Shown: positions 7,517-16,874 of the stretch, one piece after another
Position numbering within the stretch: the stretch's first letter is position 1
Layout of the letters: each line of letters opens with the position of its first letter
Source of the DNA: Planctomycetota bacterium
Lineage (GTDB): Bacteria > Planctomycetota > Planctomycetia > Gemmatales > Gemmataceae
Assembly: GCA_003669555.1 (NCBI GenBank)
Contig: QWOS01000089.1
Location: 1-62,258, forward strand
Length of the DNA: 62,258 bases
Reading direction: 5' to 3'
The notes under the pieces: model-generated
The model's database searches: none
What the model was told of the DNA's origin: nothing
What the model saw: the letters and a program-made list of their open reading frames with translations, nothing else
Translations under genes and position numbers: made by a program

Positions 7517-10051
7517 TTAATTGGTTTTCGTCACCCCTCCACGCCTGCCCAGCACCACCAGGCTCAGCGCCAGCCCGGCAAAGATCACCAGGGTGATCAG
7601 GTCGTGCCAGCCCCCCAGGTTCCAGGCCTCGACCAGTTTCTTTTGCTCCAGCACCGTCTTCACCCCGGGGGTGAACTCCAGGAAAGCCAGCAGTACACCG
7701 CCCAGGCTGCCGCCGGCAATCAGGCCCGAGGCCCAGAGCACGCCCGGAGAGCTCTCGGTGCGGGCGATGCGCTCTACTTCAGCCTCCTGCCGCTCGGCCT
7801 CGCTGGCCCCGGCGGGAAGCAGCACAGAGTGGGCCCGGTCGGCCGCCCAGCGGGCCAGGCCGCCAATGAAGATAGGCATGGTGGCTGCCATGGGCACATA
7901 CACACCTACCGCGAAGGCCAGCGACGAAACACCGCATAGCTCGAGGGTCAGGCTGATCATGGCGCCGATCAGCACCAGGGTCCAGTTGATGTCACCCCCC
8001 AGCACACCCTGGATGATCAGACCCATCACCTGGGTTTTTGGGGCGGGAAATTTCATCTTCACTTCTTCGGGCTGGTTGCGGCTGACCAGGTTGCCGGCCG
8101 GGTCGGCCAGGTATTCACCCTCCTCCATACCGGCAGCCGCCAGGGTTTCAGCCAGCTTCAAGGGTGTTGAAGCATCCGTGGGTTCTTTATGAAAGACTTT
8201 CCCCAGTTCTGCGGCCCGCAACTTCTCCATCTCCTCATGCTTCGGCAAACGCACCAGCTTGAGGGTTTTGCCGTCAGCGCGGGCGGTGCTCGCCACCGCC
8301 GGGAGCAAGGCAGCCAGGCCGGGCACCGGTATTGGCCCAGGAAGGAACTGGAAGTGGTCGCGCTCTTTGTAGCGGCCGGTGATGGTGGGATCCACCAGAA
8401 AGGCTATCGTGTAACGCATGTCGACCAGGTATTGGGCATCCTGCAGGCCGGTGATGGCTTTTCGGGCCGCCTTGGAGGGGCGCCACTCGCTGTAGTCGAT
8501 GCCGTCAACTTGACGGCTGCCCCCGGCACGGATATCCGCCTCGAACTGTTGCACGTTTTCGGTCGGCAAATCCCGGGTGCTCAGCACCTCGCCCGCCTGG
8601 TTGAAAAGAAGCAGGGTGCCGCCGATGACCACGGCGCTGGTGAGCGCCCCGACCAGAATGGCGTATTGCTGCAGGTAGGGGGTGCCACCCACCAAAAAGC
8701 CGGTTTTCAGATCCTGCGAAGTGGTCCCCCCATTGCTGGCGGCGATGCAGACCACCGCGCCGATCGACAAGGCCAGCAGGGCATCGCGCTGGCTGTTCAT
8801 GCCCAGCGCCAGAAAAATGAGGCAGGTGAGCAGCAGGGTGGCAATGGTCATGCCCGAGATGGGGTTGCTGGAAGAACCAATCTCGCCGGTCAGCCGACTG
8901 GACACCATGACGAACAGGAAGCCGAAGAACAGCACCAGAGCGGCGCCAATGGCCCCGCCAGGCAAACCCACCTGGGGTGTAAGAAACCAGGCCAGCATAC
9001 CCGACAGCACCACAATCCCGCCCACCACAAAGGAGGGGGGCAGATCCCGGTCGGTTCGCCGGATCTTGCCATCAGCCCCCAGGCCAGCAGACTGGGTTCG
9101 CCCACGGAAGGTGGCAAGCACCGCTCCGACAATAGTGGGCAGGGTTTTGATCAGACTGAAGATGCCGGCAGCAGCCACGCAGCCTGCGCCAATGAAACGC
9201 AGGTAGGTGCCCTGCATGGCACCGGCGTCCATCTGCCCCACCGGCGCGCGGGCCGGCACCAGCACGCCCTCACGGCCATCGCCAAAGAAGGCCATGCTCG
9301 GCAGCAGCACCAGCGCACCCAGCACGCTGCCAGCCACCATCAGCGCGGCCACACGCAGGCCAATGATGTAGCCCACCCCCAGCAGTTCCACCCCCATGTC
9401 ACTCGAAACGCGGGCAACGCGGGAAAAGAACTCCAGGGGGGCCTCCAGGCCGGCTTTGAGGAGGCCGGCGCCTTCACTGAGGATCTTGTGGCCAAAAGCG
9501 ATGGCGAAGCCGGCCATCACCGCCCCACCCTGGGCACCGCCCTGCTCAGCCGATTCCAGCACCTTGGCGCAGGCGGTCCCCTCGGGGTACAGCAGGGTGT
9601 TGGGTTGGCCCGGGGCACCGTGCATCTGCACAATGAAAAGACGCCGCAGCGGGATCATCATCAGGATGCCCAGCAGCCCACCCATCACCGACACCAGCAT
9701 CACGCGCGGCAGATCCATGTCGAAGCCGATCAGCATGAGAGCGGGCATGGTCACACCCACGCCAAAGGCAATCGATTCGCCGGCGCTCCCTGTGGTCTGC
9801 AAAATGTTGTTTTCGAGGATGGTAGTGCGCTTCACCAGGCCGGTGATGCCCAGCAGGCGGAAAAGGGTGATGGCAAGCACTGCCACGGGGATGCTGGCAG
9901 AGACGGTCAGACCCACCTTCAGCACCAGGTAAAGCGAGCTGGCGCCAAAGACAATGCCCAGCACGGCCCCCACCAGCACCGCCCGGGCTGTGAATTCGGC
10001 CATGCCCGCCCGTTTGTCTTCCACTGGATGCTCGACCTGCTGGCTGGCCAT
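7517..10051 (-). CDS. OPT family oligopeptide transporter
   Basis: 844 residues with about 15 hydrophobic segments. It begins with the family signature EFTARAVLVGAVLGIVFGASSLYLVLKVGLTVSASIPVAV, then TTILENNILQTTGSAGESIAFG, both diagnostic of bacterial OPT proteins. OPT transporters carry small peptides or metal-peptide complexes inward with protons. A soluble insert (about residues 480-640) separates the halves. It lies directly upstream of the S46 peptidase, which supports a peptide substrate. Start at 10051 is the first ATG after the purM stop; the substrate itself cannot be read from the sequence. Confidence 0.94.
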   Translation of the reverse strand: MASQQVEHPVEDKRAGMAEFTARAVLVGAVLGIVFGASSLYLVLKVGLTVSASIPVAVLAITLFRLLGITGLVKRTTILENNILQTTGSAGESIAFGVGVTMPALMLIGFDMDLPRVMLVSVMGGLLGILMMIPLRRLFIVQMHGAPGQPNTLLYPEGTACAKVLESAEQGGAQGGAVMAGFAIAFGHKILSEGAGLLKAGLEAPLEFFSRVARVSSDMGVELLGVGYIIGLRVAALMVAGSVLGALVLLPSMAFFGDGREGVLVPARAPVGQMDAGAMQGTYLRFIGAGCVAAAGIFSLIKTLPTIVGAVLATFRGRTQSAGLGADGKIRRTDRDLPPSFVVGGIVVLSGMLAWFLTPQVGLPGGAIGAALVLFFGFLFVMVSSRLTGEIGSSSNPISGMTIATLLLTCLIFLALGMNSQRDALLALSIGAVVCIAASNGGTTSQDLKTGFLVGGTPYLQQYAILVGALTSAVVIGGTLLLFNQAGEVLSTRDLPTENVQQFEADIRAGGSRQVDGIDYSEWRPSKAARKAITGLQDAQYLVDMRYTIAFLVDPTITGRYKERDHFQFLPGPIPVPGLAALLPAVASTARADGKTLKLVRLPKHEEMEKLRAAELGKVFHKEPTDASTPLKLAETLAAAGMEEGEYLADPAGNLVSRNQPEEVKMKFPAPKTQVMGLIIQGVLGGDINWTLVLIGAMISLTLELCGVSSLAFAVGVYVPMAATMPIFIGGLARWAADRAHSVLLPAGASEAERQEAEVERIARTESSPGVLWASGLIAGGSLGGVLLAFLEFTPGVKTVLEQKKLVEAWNLGGWHDLITLVIFAGLALSLVVLGRRGGVTKTN

Positions 10052-10148
10052 GGCGTGTTACTCGCTGGGTTTGAGTCTGGCAACCTCGGGTGATACTGGA
10101 ACCGGCCGAATCGCCCCTTTGGGCAGAAGCGCCTGAAAAACCTGAAAA

Positions 10149-11288
10149 TCAAATAGGGCAGTGGGGGCGCTCGACAAAATCGAGACCTGTTTCCCCGGCG
10201 GCCACCTCGCCCACCAGGTAGGCGGGTATACCCAACCGCTCCACCTGCTTGATGATACTCCCGGCGAAGTGCCGGCTCACCACCAGCACCATCCCCAGCC
10301 CCATATTAAAAACATGGAACATCTCCTCCTCGGAAACGCCTCCCAGGCGCTGGAGCCAGGGGAAGATGGCCGGCACCTGCCAGCTGTTCTTCCACAACCG
10401 CACGCGACAGCCGGGCGGCAAAATACGCGGCACATTCCCCTCCAGCCCCTCGCCGGTGATATGGGCAATGCCACGCACTACCTTGCGCTTCACCGGGTAA
10501 TGATTCAGCAGCTCGGTTATCACCCGGGCATAAATGCGGGTGGGCTCGAGCAGGGCATCGCCAGCTGTCCGGCCCAGTTCGGGAATCAGGCTATCAACCC
10601 CCAGGCCCGCGCGCTCAAAGACAATCTTGCGGGCCAGGGAATAACCGTTGCTGTGCAAGCCGGTGCTGCCCAGACCCACCACCAGATCCCCCACACGGAT
10701 CCGCTTGCCGGTGAGCAGGCGTTCGCGCTCGGCCACCGCCACGCAAAAGCCGGCCAGATCGTAATCGCCATCGCGATATACTTCGGGGAGAACGGCGGTT
10801 TCACCGCCCACCAGGGCACAGCCGGCCTCGATGCAGCCATCGCTCACGCCGCGCACCAGGGCCTCGACCAGAGGGGGGTTGTCTTTGGGGATGGCAATGT
10901 AATCGAGAAAAAACAGCGGCTCGGCGCCAGAGCACAGGCAGTCGTTGACCGACATGGCCACCAGGTCGATCCCAACGGTGTGGTGGCGATTCATCATCGC
11001 CGCCACCTTCAGTTTGGTGCCGACGCCATCTGAACCTGAAACCAGCACTGGGTGCTTGTAGTTGCGGGCAAAGAGCCGATTATTGAAATCGAGGCTGACC
11101 AGACTGGCGAAACCGCCAAAACCATCCATCACCCTGGGTGTGTGGGTACGCCGTACCCAGTGGGCCATGCCATCGAGGGTTTTGTTGTAAAGTTCCAGAT
11201 CCTGGCCGGCGGCCCGGTAATCGAGACCCTGGGTTGGGCTTTCGGGGGACGGGTTGGGCGGACTGGGTGGGTTTGCTGGGCTGCTCAT
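10149..11288 (-). CDS. purM: phosphoribosylformylglycinamidine cyclo-ligase (AIR synthetase)
   Basis: Closes the imidazole ring of AIR from FGAM using ATP, step five of purine synthesis. 379 residues, slightly longer than usual (about 345) because of a Pro-rich N-terminal extension (MSSPANPPSPPNPSPES). Landmarks are LVSGSDGVGTKLKVA, HHTVGIDLVAMSVNDCLCSGAEPLFFLDY and GCALVGGETAVLPEVY, the ATP-grasp-like PurM fold motifs. No other purine gene is adjacent. It is divergent from the DUF1559 gene across a 301-base gap. Confidence 0.97.
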   Translation of the reverse strand: MSSPANPPSPPNPSPESPTQGLDYRAAGQDLELYNKTLDGMAHWVRRTHTPRVMDGFGGFASLVSLDFNNRLFARNYKHPVLVSGSDGVGTKLKVAAMMNRHHTVGIDLVAMSVNDCLCSGAEPLFFLDYIAIPKDNPPLVEALVRGVSDGCIEAGCALVGGETAVLPEVYRDGDYDLAGFCVAVAERERLLTGKRIRVGDLVVGLGSTGLHSNGYSLARKIVFERAGLGVDSLIPELGRTAGDALLEPTRIYARVITELLNHYPVKRKVVRGIAHITGEGLEGNVPRILPPGCRVRLWKNSWQVPAIFPWLQRLGGVSEEEMFHVFNMGLGMVLVVSRHFAGSIIKQVERLGIPAYLVGEVAAGETGLDFVERPHCPI

Positions 11289-11589
11289 GGTGATACTGGT
11301 TTAGGAAAAAGCTGGGAAAAATCGATGGATCCGTTTGGCCTACCCGCAGGTTTTTGGGTGACTGGATTCAGCTGCCCGGTTGCCCAAGTTCCGAGAGCCA
11401 GGTATTACTCACCGAAAAACCGTTCCTGGTTGCCCTGAAAAGCGTGTTTCCTAATAAAAAAACAGGTGCATCTATTGCATTCCCTCCCCAAAGCAATCTA
11501 AAGTGACTAAGGTTTGGAAATTTTGCTGCCCTCCTGGTTTCCTCACTGGCCTTGGTTTTTATTTTTCTTAATCAGTTAGGAGTTTTGGC
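11289..11589. other. divergent promoter region between purM and the DUF1559 gene
   Basis: No gene seen. Must contain the promoters of both genes. The stretch 11440-11580 is A/T rich relative to its surroundings; AGGAG lies 8 bases before the DUF1559 ATG. I cannot assign -35/-10 boxes with confidence. Confidence 0.45.
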
Positions 11590-12672
11590 ATGACCACGAA
11601 GCGTAGGGGTTTTACGCTCATCGAGCTGCTGGTGGTGATTGCCATCATTGCGGTTTTGGTGGGCTTGCTGGTGCCGGCCGTGCAGAAAGTGCGCGAATCA
11701 GCCAACCGCATGAGTTGCACCAACAACATGAAGAATATGGGCCTGGCGTTGATGAACTACGAGGGTGCCAACGGTAAATTCCCTGCCGGTGTCACCCTGG
11801 GCATGGGCCAAACCTCCGGCGCTGGCTGGTGGGGTGGCGGCAGGTCTCCGCGGGTACCCGCCTATGATCCACCACCCAATGGCTGGGCGAACGCTACCAC
11901 CAGCTACCCGGCTGATGGTTACTGGGGCTGGATGGTCCGCATTGCTCCCTATATCGAGCAAGACGCCGTGGCCAAGGCTGCCACCGCCAACCCTTTAGGA
12001 TGGCCCTGGTGGACTTTCCTGCCCGGCTTGTCGGGTGGCATGAACACTGTTGTGGGCTGCAAATCCAAAATGTGGTCCTGCCCCTCTGACTCGCGTGGCT
12101 CAATGGCCTGGTCCGAGCCTGGCTCTGGCAACCTGCATGCCCTGACTGATTATCTCGGCTGCCCTGGCCGCGACAGCTTTAGAGAGACCCTTGGTGGTTC
12201 AGGCAATCCCACAGCCACCAGCGCCAAGCTGCCTGGCCAGGATGGCATGCTCTATGTGAATTCCAAGCGGACCATCGGCGATATTCTCGATGGCACCACC
12301 AACACCGTAGGCATTGGTGAGCGCCCACCAGACAATTCCCTGGAATATGGCTGGGCCTGGGTGGCCTGGGGCTATGACGGCGCCGGTTTTGGTGCCGGGG
12401 ATATGCTGCTGGGTGTACGCGAGCGTTGCACCGGTATCAACTCGGCGCCTGGCGTCTATTCGGCTACCACGGGTGCCAATGACCCCAATGGTTTCTCCCA
12501 TCACTGGAGCTTCCATTCGGGTGGGGCCAACTGGCAGTTCATGGACGGCTCAGTCCGGTTTGTGAGCTATGCAGCTGGCACCACCATCGCCGGGCAGATC
12601 AGTGGTATCAACTACACGGTTCTCGAAGCTCTGGCTTCGGTTGCCGGTGGGGAAATCAACAAGCTTGACTAA
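11590..12672 (+). CDS. DUF1559 prepilin-like exported protein
   Basis: 360 residues. The N-terminus [40 protein letters not shown] is a type IV prepilin/pseudopilin leader: cleavage between Gly and Phe, a Glu at +5 and a hydrophobic helix. The rest is the planctomycete-expanded DUF1559 domain, with its characteristic C-terminal [19 protein letters not shown]. These proteins are presumed pseudopilin-like surface or secretion components; planctomycete genomes carry many copies and no individual role is established. AGGAG 8 bases upstream supports the start. A strong terminator and a small lipoprotein gene follow. Confidence 0.93.
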   Translation: MTTKRRGFTLIELLVVIAIIAVLVGLLVPAVQKVRESANRMSCTNNMKNMGLALMNYEGANGKFPAGVTLGMGQTSGAGWWGGGRSPRVPAYDPPPNGWANATTSYPADGYWGWMVRIAPYIEQDAVAKAATANPLGWPWWTFLPGLSGGMNTVVGCKSKMWSCPSDSRGSMAWSEPGSGNLHALTDYLGCPGRDSFRETLGGSGNPTATSAKLPGQDGMLYVNSKRTIGDILDGTTNTVGIGERPPDNSLEYGWAWVAWGYDGAGFGAGDMLLGVRERCTGINSAPGVYSATTGANDPNGFSHHWSFHSGGANWQFMDGSVRFVSYAAGTTIAGQISGINYTVLEALASVAGGEINKLD

Positions 12673-12688
12673 CACTTCTGTGTTCTGC

Positions 12689-12723
12689 GCCGACGAGGTT
12701 TCCTGCCTCGTCGGCTTTATTTT
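12689..12723 (+). terminator. terminator/attenuator between DUF1559 and lipoprotein genes
   Basis: A perfect 10-bp stem (GCCGACGAGG at 12689-12698, CCTCGTCGGC at 12706-12715, loop of 7) followed by TTTATTTTTCT. Because the next gene starts only 24 bases past the stem, it may act as a partial terminator that sets the ratio of the two products. Confidence 0.88.
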
Positions 12724-12739
12724 TCTGGAGGGATAATTC

Positions 12740-12913
12740 ATGGTTCTGCGTTTGTGCTGCGCTTTGTTCCTGGCCGGTTTGGTATCTCCCATGATCGGTT
12801 GCGAAGGCAATAGCGCCAAAGACAAGGATCCCAATCCTGAACTCGGAAAAAACTCGCCCGCTCCCAAGCGGGGTGCTATCCCTAGCGCTGGTGGCGATAA
12901 GAAGATGAAGTGA
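12740..12913 (+). CDS. small lipoprotein downstream of DUF1559 gene
   Basis: A 57-residue protein: MVLRLCCALFLAGLVSPMIG then Cys-Glu-Gly, i.e. a short hydrophobic signal ending in a lipoprotein-like MIGC box with acylation expected at Cys21, followed by a short Lys/Pro/Gly-rich tail (NSAKDKDPNPELGKNSPAPK...). GGAGGG lies about 7 bases upstream of the ATG. A tiny lipoprotein after a DUF1559 gene is a recurring planctomycete arrangement, which supports it being real despite its size. Function unknown; it may associate with the pseudopilin-like partner. Confidence 0.75.
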   Translation: MVLRLCCALFLAGLVSPMIGCEGNSAKDKDPNPELGKNSPAPKRGAIPSAGGDKKMK

Positions 12914-12939
12914 TTCTCCAGCTCATCTGCTTCACCTGT

Positions 12940-12972
12940 CAGGCCCTGGATTTTTCCAGGGCCTGGTTTTTT
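12940..12972 (+). terminator. terminator after the small lipoprotein gene
   Basis: A perfect 10-bp stem (CAGGCCCTGG at 12940-12949, CCAGGGCCTG at 12956-12965, loop of 6) followed by GTTTTTT. It ends where the convergent glycosyltransferase gene ends, so it also separates the two strands' transcripts. Confidence 0.9.
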
Positions 12973-14896
12973 AGGCGACCCGCTTGCCGGTTTGCCCCTG
13001 GCCCAATGCCGTCAGGGCCGCCAAAAGACGCTGGGTAGCCGCCTGGGGATCGAGCACCCGCTGGGCATGCAGCTGTCCCGCCTCACCCAGGGCCCGTGCG
13101 GCAGCGGGATGCTCATACAAACCGCGCAACAGGCTGGCGGCGTGTTCCTCATCAGGCTGTGCCCAGGCCGACCCCTGGGGGTACTGGGGCAAATTCTGGC
13201 CGATATTCACTTTTTTGCAGGCTACCAGCCGGGACACTTCCGGTGTCATGAAATCGAGATTGCCCGAATAGTGGGTGCCCACCACAGGCTTGCCCAGCAG
13301 CATCGCTTCGGCCAGGGTCAACCCAAAGCCTTCGCTGCGGTGCAGGCTGGCATATGTGTCACAGCAATGGATCAGGGCCATGGCATCCGCCCGGCTCATC
13401 ACCCGGTCGATCAACAGCACCCTGCCCTGGGCCTCCTCGGCTTTCAGGAGCGCCAGGCCATCGGGGTCGAAGGTGCCTCGTGTCACCTTGATCACCAGCA
13501 GCGCATCATCACCTGCCCGGAACGCCTGGCGGAAAGCCCGCACCAGCCCCAGCGGATTTTTCCGCTCCATCACACTGCACATGTCAAACGCAAACAGCAC
13601 CACAAAGGCGCTTTGGGGCAGGCCAAAATGGGCGCGGTCGCGTTGGGCCACAGGCCCCAATGACACCCCGGGCGCCACCGCCCGCACCGGCACCGGCATC
13701 ACCTGGGCAAAACTGTCGCGGATAAAGCGGGTGGGAGCCCATATTTCGTCATACGAACGAGCCCGCTGGGCCCACAGCGCCGGGGTTTTTTCCAATTCCC
13801 AGTACCACACCGCAGCCCGGCGCGCATCCGGGCGGGGATGACTCATGGAACGCTGGAAGATCTCATGAAACTGATGCTCGGGTGGCAACACATGGATGCT
13901 GAGCGGGTGGATTTCTGGCCCGCGCATGCCGTTGCGGTCGTGGAGATCGTGCTGGATGGCGGCGGGCATGTCGCGCGGGGCGATTGACACCCCGGCCGCC
14001 TCCAGGCCCCGGCGGATCTGCCAGGCCGCCTCACCCAGGCCTGAGGGGTAGCAAAAATGGCCGTACAGATTCACCCCGGCGGGTTCTCCTTTTTCCATCG
14101 GGAAGCCCGGGGGGTTGGCCTGCCGGACCTGCTGGACATGGGGAGCCATGGCGGGGATGCGGGCCGCGTAGGCGAAAAAGGCCTGACGCTGGGCGGGATC
14201 TTCCTGGGCCCGTGGCCAGCGGGCCTGCCAGGCTGGGCTATCGAGCCACAATTCATCCAGCCCTTTGGCCGGATCCTCCGCCAGTTCAGCCAAAAACCAG
14301 AGAATACTGGGGAGGGGGGTTCCATGTGCCGGCCGGGCGGTGCCCACCATCCAGCGGATGAGACTGCGCCGCCAGGGTGGCAACAAACCCGCAGGGAGCA
14401 AGGTGCGCAGATGATCGAGATGTTGCCACAGCCGGCGTGCCGCCAGGGAGGGCCGGTCCAGCCAGGCAGCCCGCAGGGTTGCCCGGGCCTGGATGGGCCA
14501 GGGGGATTCGGGAGACTCCAGCAACCAGCGGGCGAAGCCACCTTCCAGGCCTTGCGACAGAGCGCGTGGGAAGCGTTGCCGCAGGGCGGGCTGGTCTTGC
14601 AGCAGGCGGATCACCGCCAGCAGGCTGCTGGCTTCGCCGGTTGCGGCTTCAGCCAGTTGCGTGTCGGTGCCGGGCCAGGGAAGCCCTGCCCCCGCCAGTT
14701 CAGCGGCACAGTCTGCGGCATCAAAAATCTGGAAGGGAGCGACACGCCGCGACAGCTTCCAGGCCTGCGCGGCAAACCGGGCCATATGGGCCAGCTTCAC
14801 CAGAAACGCCGGGGCCCGGCGGATTTTTCCCGGCAGCGCGCGCAGTCCGCGCTTGCGAGTGGCCCCGGCCCCTTCATGCCCCTTGACTACCTGCAT
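12971..14896 (-). CDS. large GT4-type glycosyltransferase
   Basis: 641 residues. The C-terminal half is a GT-B glycosyltransferase of family 4: VNLYGHFCYPSGLGEAAWQIRRGL (about 285-310, acceptor-side glycine loop), FAFDMCSVMERKNPLGLVRAFRQAF, and the nucleotide-sugar E-x7-E motif in SEGFGLTLAEAMLLGKPVVG (about 555). The N-terminal 270 residues are Arg/Leu/Ala rich and not recognised. It follows the other glycosyltransferase gene by 13 bases, so both probably build the same surface glycan or glycolipid. Sugar and acceptor unknown. Confidence 0.88.
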   Translation of the reverse strand: MQVVKGHEGAGATRKRGLRALPGKIRRAPAFLVKLAHMARFAAQAWKLSRRVAPFQIFDAADCAAELAGAGLPWPGTDTQLAEAATGEASSLLAVIRLLQDQPALRQRFPRALSQGLEGGFARWLLESPESPWPIQARATLRAAWLDRPSLAARRLWQHLDHLRTLLPAGLLPPWRRSLIRWMVGTARPAHGTPLPSILWFLAELAEDPAKGLDELWLDSPAWQARWPRAQEDPAQRQAFFAYAARIPAMAPHVQQVRQANPPGFPMEKGEPAGVNLYGHFCYPSGLGEAAWQIRRGLEAAGVSIAPRDMPAAIQHDLHDRNGMRGPEIHPLSIHVLPPEHQFHEIFQRSMSHPRPDARRAAVWYWELEKTPALWAQRARSYDEIWAPTRFIRDSFAQVMPVPVRAVAPGVSLGPVAQRDRAHFGLPQSAFVVLFAFDMCSVMERKNPLGLVRAFRQAFRAGDDALLVIKVTRGTFDPDGLALLKAEEAQGRVLLIDRVMSRADAMALIHCCDTYASLHRSEGFGLTLAEAMLLGKPVVGTHYSGNLDFMTPEVSRLVACKKVNIGQNLPQYPQGSAWAQPDEEHAASLLRGLYEHPAAARALGEAGQLHAQRVLDPQAATQRLLAALTALGQGQTGKRVA

Positions 14897-14909
14897 GGTC
14901 TACCTGCTT

Positions 14910-16103
14910 TCATGCTGCGACCGGCCCCGACCGGGCAGATGTGCCAACAATCGCCACCCGGCAGGCATCCCGCACCGCCTCAGCCCCGCGTCGCCAGGTG
15001 AACCGCCCGGCCCAGGCAGGGCCGGCAGATCGCTGGGGCGCCAGCCAGTTGTCGTCTGCGGCTGCCCGGTCCAGCGCGGCAGTCCAGCCGGCCTGATCGT
15101 CAGCGGCAATACCGGGGGTGTCATCACCAGCTATTTCCCGCACAGCGGGGTCCAGCGAAGTGAGCACCGCACCGCCCACCGCACGCATTTCGATGACAGG
15201 CATACCAAAACCCTCGTAATGGGTGGGCATGACCAGCGACAAGGCACAGCGATAGAGGGCGGGAATATCGGCTTCGTCCACATAACCCAGATGGTGGATT
15301 CCGGCCGGAGCCTGGCGCAAGGCATCTTGGAATGCCTCATCGCCCCAACCCTGGCCGCCGGCAAGCACCAGCGGGTGGGCAAGGCGGATCGCACTATCGA
15401 GGCCAGACCAGGCCCGCACCAACAGGGCCAGATTTTTGCGGGGTTCCAGCGTGCCCACATGCAAAAAATAGCCGGGTGTGAGCCCCAGGCGGGCCATCTG
15501 GGGTGCATCCGCGGAGGGCAAGCCTGGGCGCATCAGGGTTCTGGGCGCACAGCAACCGGTAATCACCCGGTCTGGGGGCAGGCCCAGGCTCTGAATCGCC
15601 TCCTGGCGGATCGCCTCGCTGATGGTTACCACCGTGAGGGACTGCCCACGCTCCGCCAGCGTTTCGAAAAATGCCCGGTGGTGCGCCACCCGCCCCTCCG
15701 GGTGCCACTGGGGGAAACGCAAGACCGACAGGTCGTACACCACAACCACAGTGGGCAGGGATGTGGGCATCAGTTCATGGTTGGGCTCCAGATAGACATC
15801 ATTGCGCGCCGGGGTGAACCACGACTGTTTGCTATGCTGGCGCAAGAAAAAGCGCTCCAGCCGGCTGACCAGGGAATGGGTGACCCGTTGGCCTGACAGG
15901 CCCGGCGGTGGCGGTTGCAGCGCCCCCAGCCACCAATCGAGATGGCGCTCGCGGTAACGGGCGAGGGGACGCACCCAGCGCGCGGGGAACTCTCGCACTT
16001 GCAAACCCGGCAACTGGCGCAAGGCCCGCACGGTTTCCGCAGTATAGTGGCCAATACCGGTGGGCGGTTTGGCCAGGGATCGGGTACTCACCAACACACG
16101 CAT
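14910..16103 (-). CDS. GT4-type glycosyltransferase
   Basis: 397 residues, GT-B fold. N-terminal acceptor domain begins MRVLVSTRSLAKPPTGIGHYTAETVRAL; the C-terminal donor domain shows HVGTLEPRKNLALLVRAW and the E-x7-E motif in HYEGFGMPVIEMRAVGGAVL. Similar to mannosyl/rhamnosyl transferases of polysaccharide clusters. First gene of a two-gene unit with the 641-residue enzyme 13 bases downstream. Cytoplasmic or membrane-associated. Confidence 0.92.
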   Translation of the reverse strand: MRVLVSTRSLAKPPTGIGHYTAETVRALRQLPGLQVREFPARWVRPLARYRERHLDWWLGALQPPPPGLSGQRVTHSLVSRLERFFLRQHSKQSWFTPARNDVYLEPNHELMPTSLPTVVVVYDLSVLRFPQWHPEGRVAHHRAFFETLAERGQSLTVVTISEAIRQEAIQSLGLPPDRVITGCCAPRTLMRPGLPSADAPQMARLGLTPGYFLHVGTLEPRKNLALLVRAWSGLDSAIRLAHPLVLAGGQGWGDEAFQDALRQAPAGIHHLGYVDEADIPALYRCALSLVMPTHYEGFGMPVIEMRAVGGAVLTSLDPAVREIAGDDTPGIAADDQAGWTAALDRAAADDNWLAPQRSAGPAWAGRFTWRRGAEAVRDACRVAIVGTSARSGPVAA

Positions 16104-16180
16104 GCAACACCTCGGCCCCGGCGGGGTGCCGGGGCAGCGGATGTTACCTTTTCGGGACCCGCCGGATCAAGGTCCGGGAA

Positions 16181-16807
16181 TCAATCCTTGCCTCGGGGCA
16201 GGTTCAGAATGTCGTAGACATCGGGTTTGGCGCCAGCACCCAGCCGTTCCACCAGCGGAGCCTTAACGCCTGGTTGGGCCTTTTGCTGCCTGGCCAGAAG
16301 GGCAACCCGCTTCTCGAAGTAGGTTTCCCACAGCTCCTGGGCCTGTTTTTTATCAGCGGAACCAGCCGATGGAGTGGGACCGAAATCAACCGCCTTGTCA
16401 GCATACTTGCCCCGGGCCAGATGCACGCACGACTCGCGCGCCGCCAGCACCACCAGCGGATCAGGATCGGATAAAAGGGCGGTCAGCCCACAATCATGCT
16501 TGCAAGCTATCCCCATGGCCCAGGCGGCGGCCACGCGGTGGTGCATGTCGGTGCTTTTTTTAGCTAGCTCAAGCATCTCTTCATGATCTGGCCGGGCCAG
16601 GACTTTCGCCATGGCCATGCTATGGCGCGCCACGGCACGCATCTCTTCGGCACTGTAGCGCCTGGGATTCACATCAGAGGCAGAAGCGGAGGTCCCAAAG
16701 CCCAACTGGGCAGGCACCGCCGGGCCCTTGCCTCAGCCACCGCGGGTATCCGGCACAAACCCCAGCAACAGAAAGCCACTGAGGGGCACCCAAACAGGAA
16801 TCTTCAT
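16181..16807 (-). pseudogene. small exported protein interrupted by an in-frame TGA after the signal peptide
   Basis: The ATG at 16807 has AGGGAG about 9 bases upstream and encodes a clear signal peptide (MKIPVWVPLSGFLLLGFVPD), but codon 25 is TGA (16733-16735). The same frame then continues open to 16181 for another 178-odd residues, rich in Ala/His/Arg with HEAT-like helices (DPDPLVVLAARESCVHLARGKYADKAVDFG) and a C-terminus PDVYDILNLPRGKD. A rescue start would be the GTG at 16717, which lacks an export signal. Either a recently broken gene, a base error, or a shorter cytoplasmic product. No family recognised. Confidence 0.65.
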
Positions 16808-16874
16808 GATCTGGAACTCCCTGGGAACAGTTATCCTATTGTACTAAGCGAGCACCACGAAGATCGAGGGACAC

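Noticed and set aside
8189..10093. 634-codon plus-strand frame opposite the OPT gene
   Set aside because: Antisense shadow of a firm membrane transporter, with His/Gln/Gly-rich composition and no family motif.
16733..16735. TGA as a selenocysteine codon
   Set aside because: It lies just after a signal peptide in a protein with no redox motif, and no selenocysteine insertion hairpin was seen.
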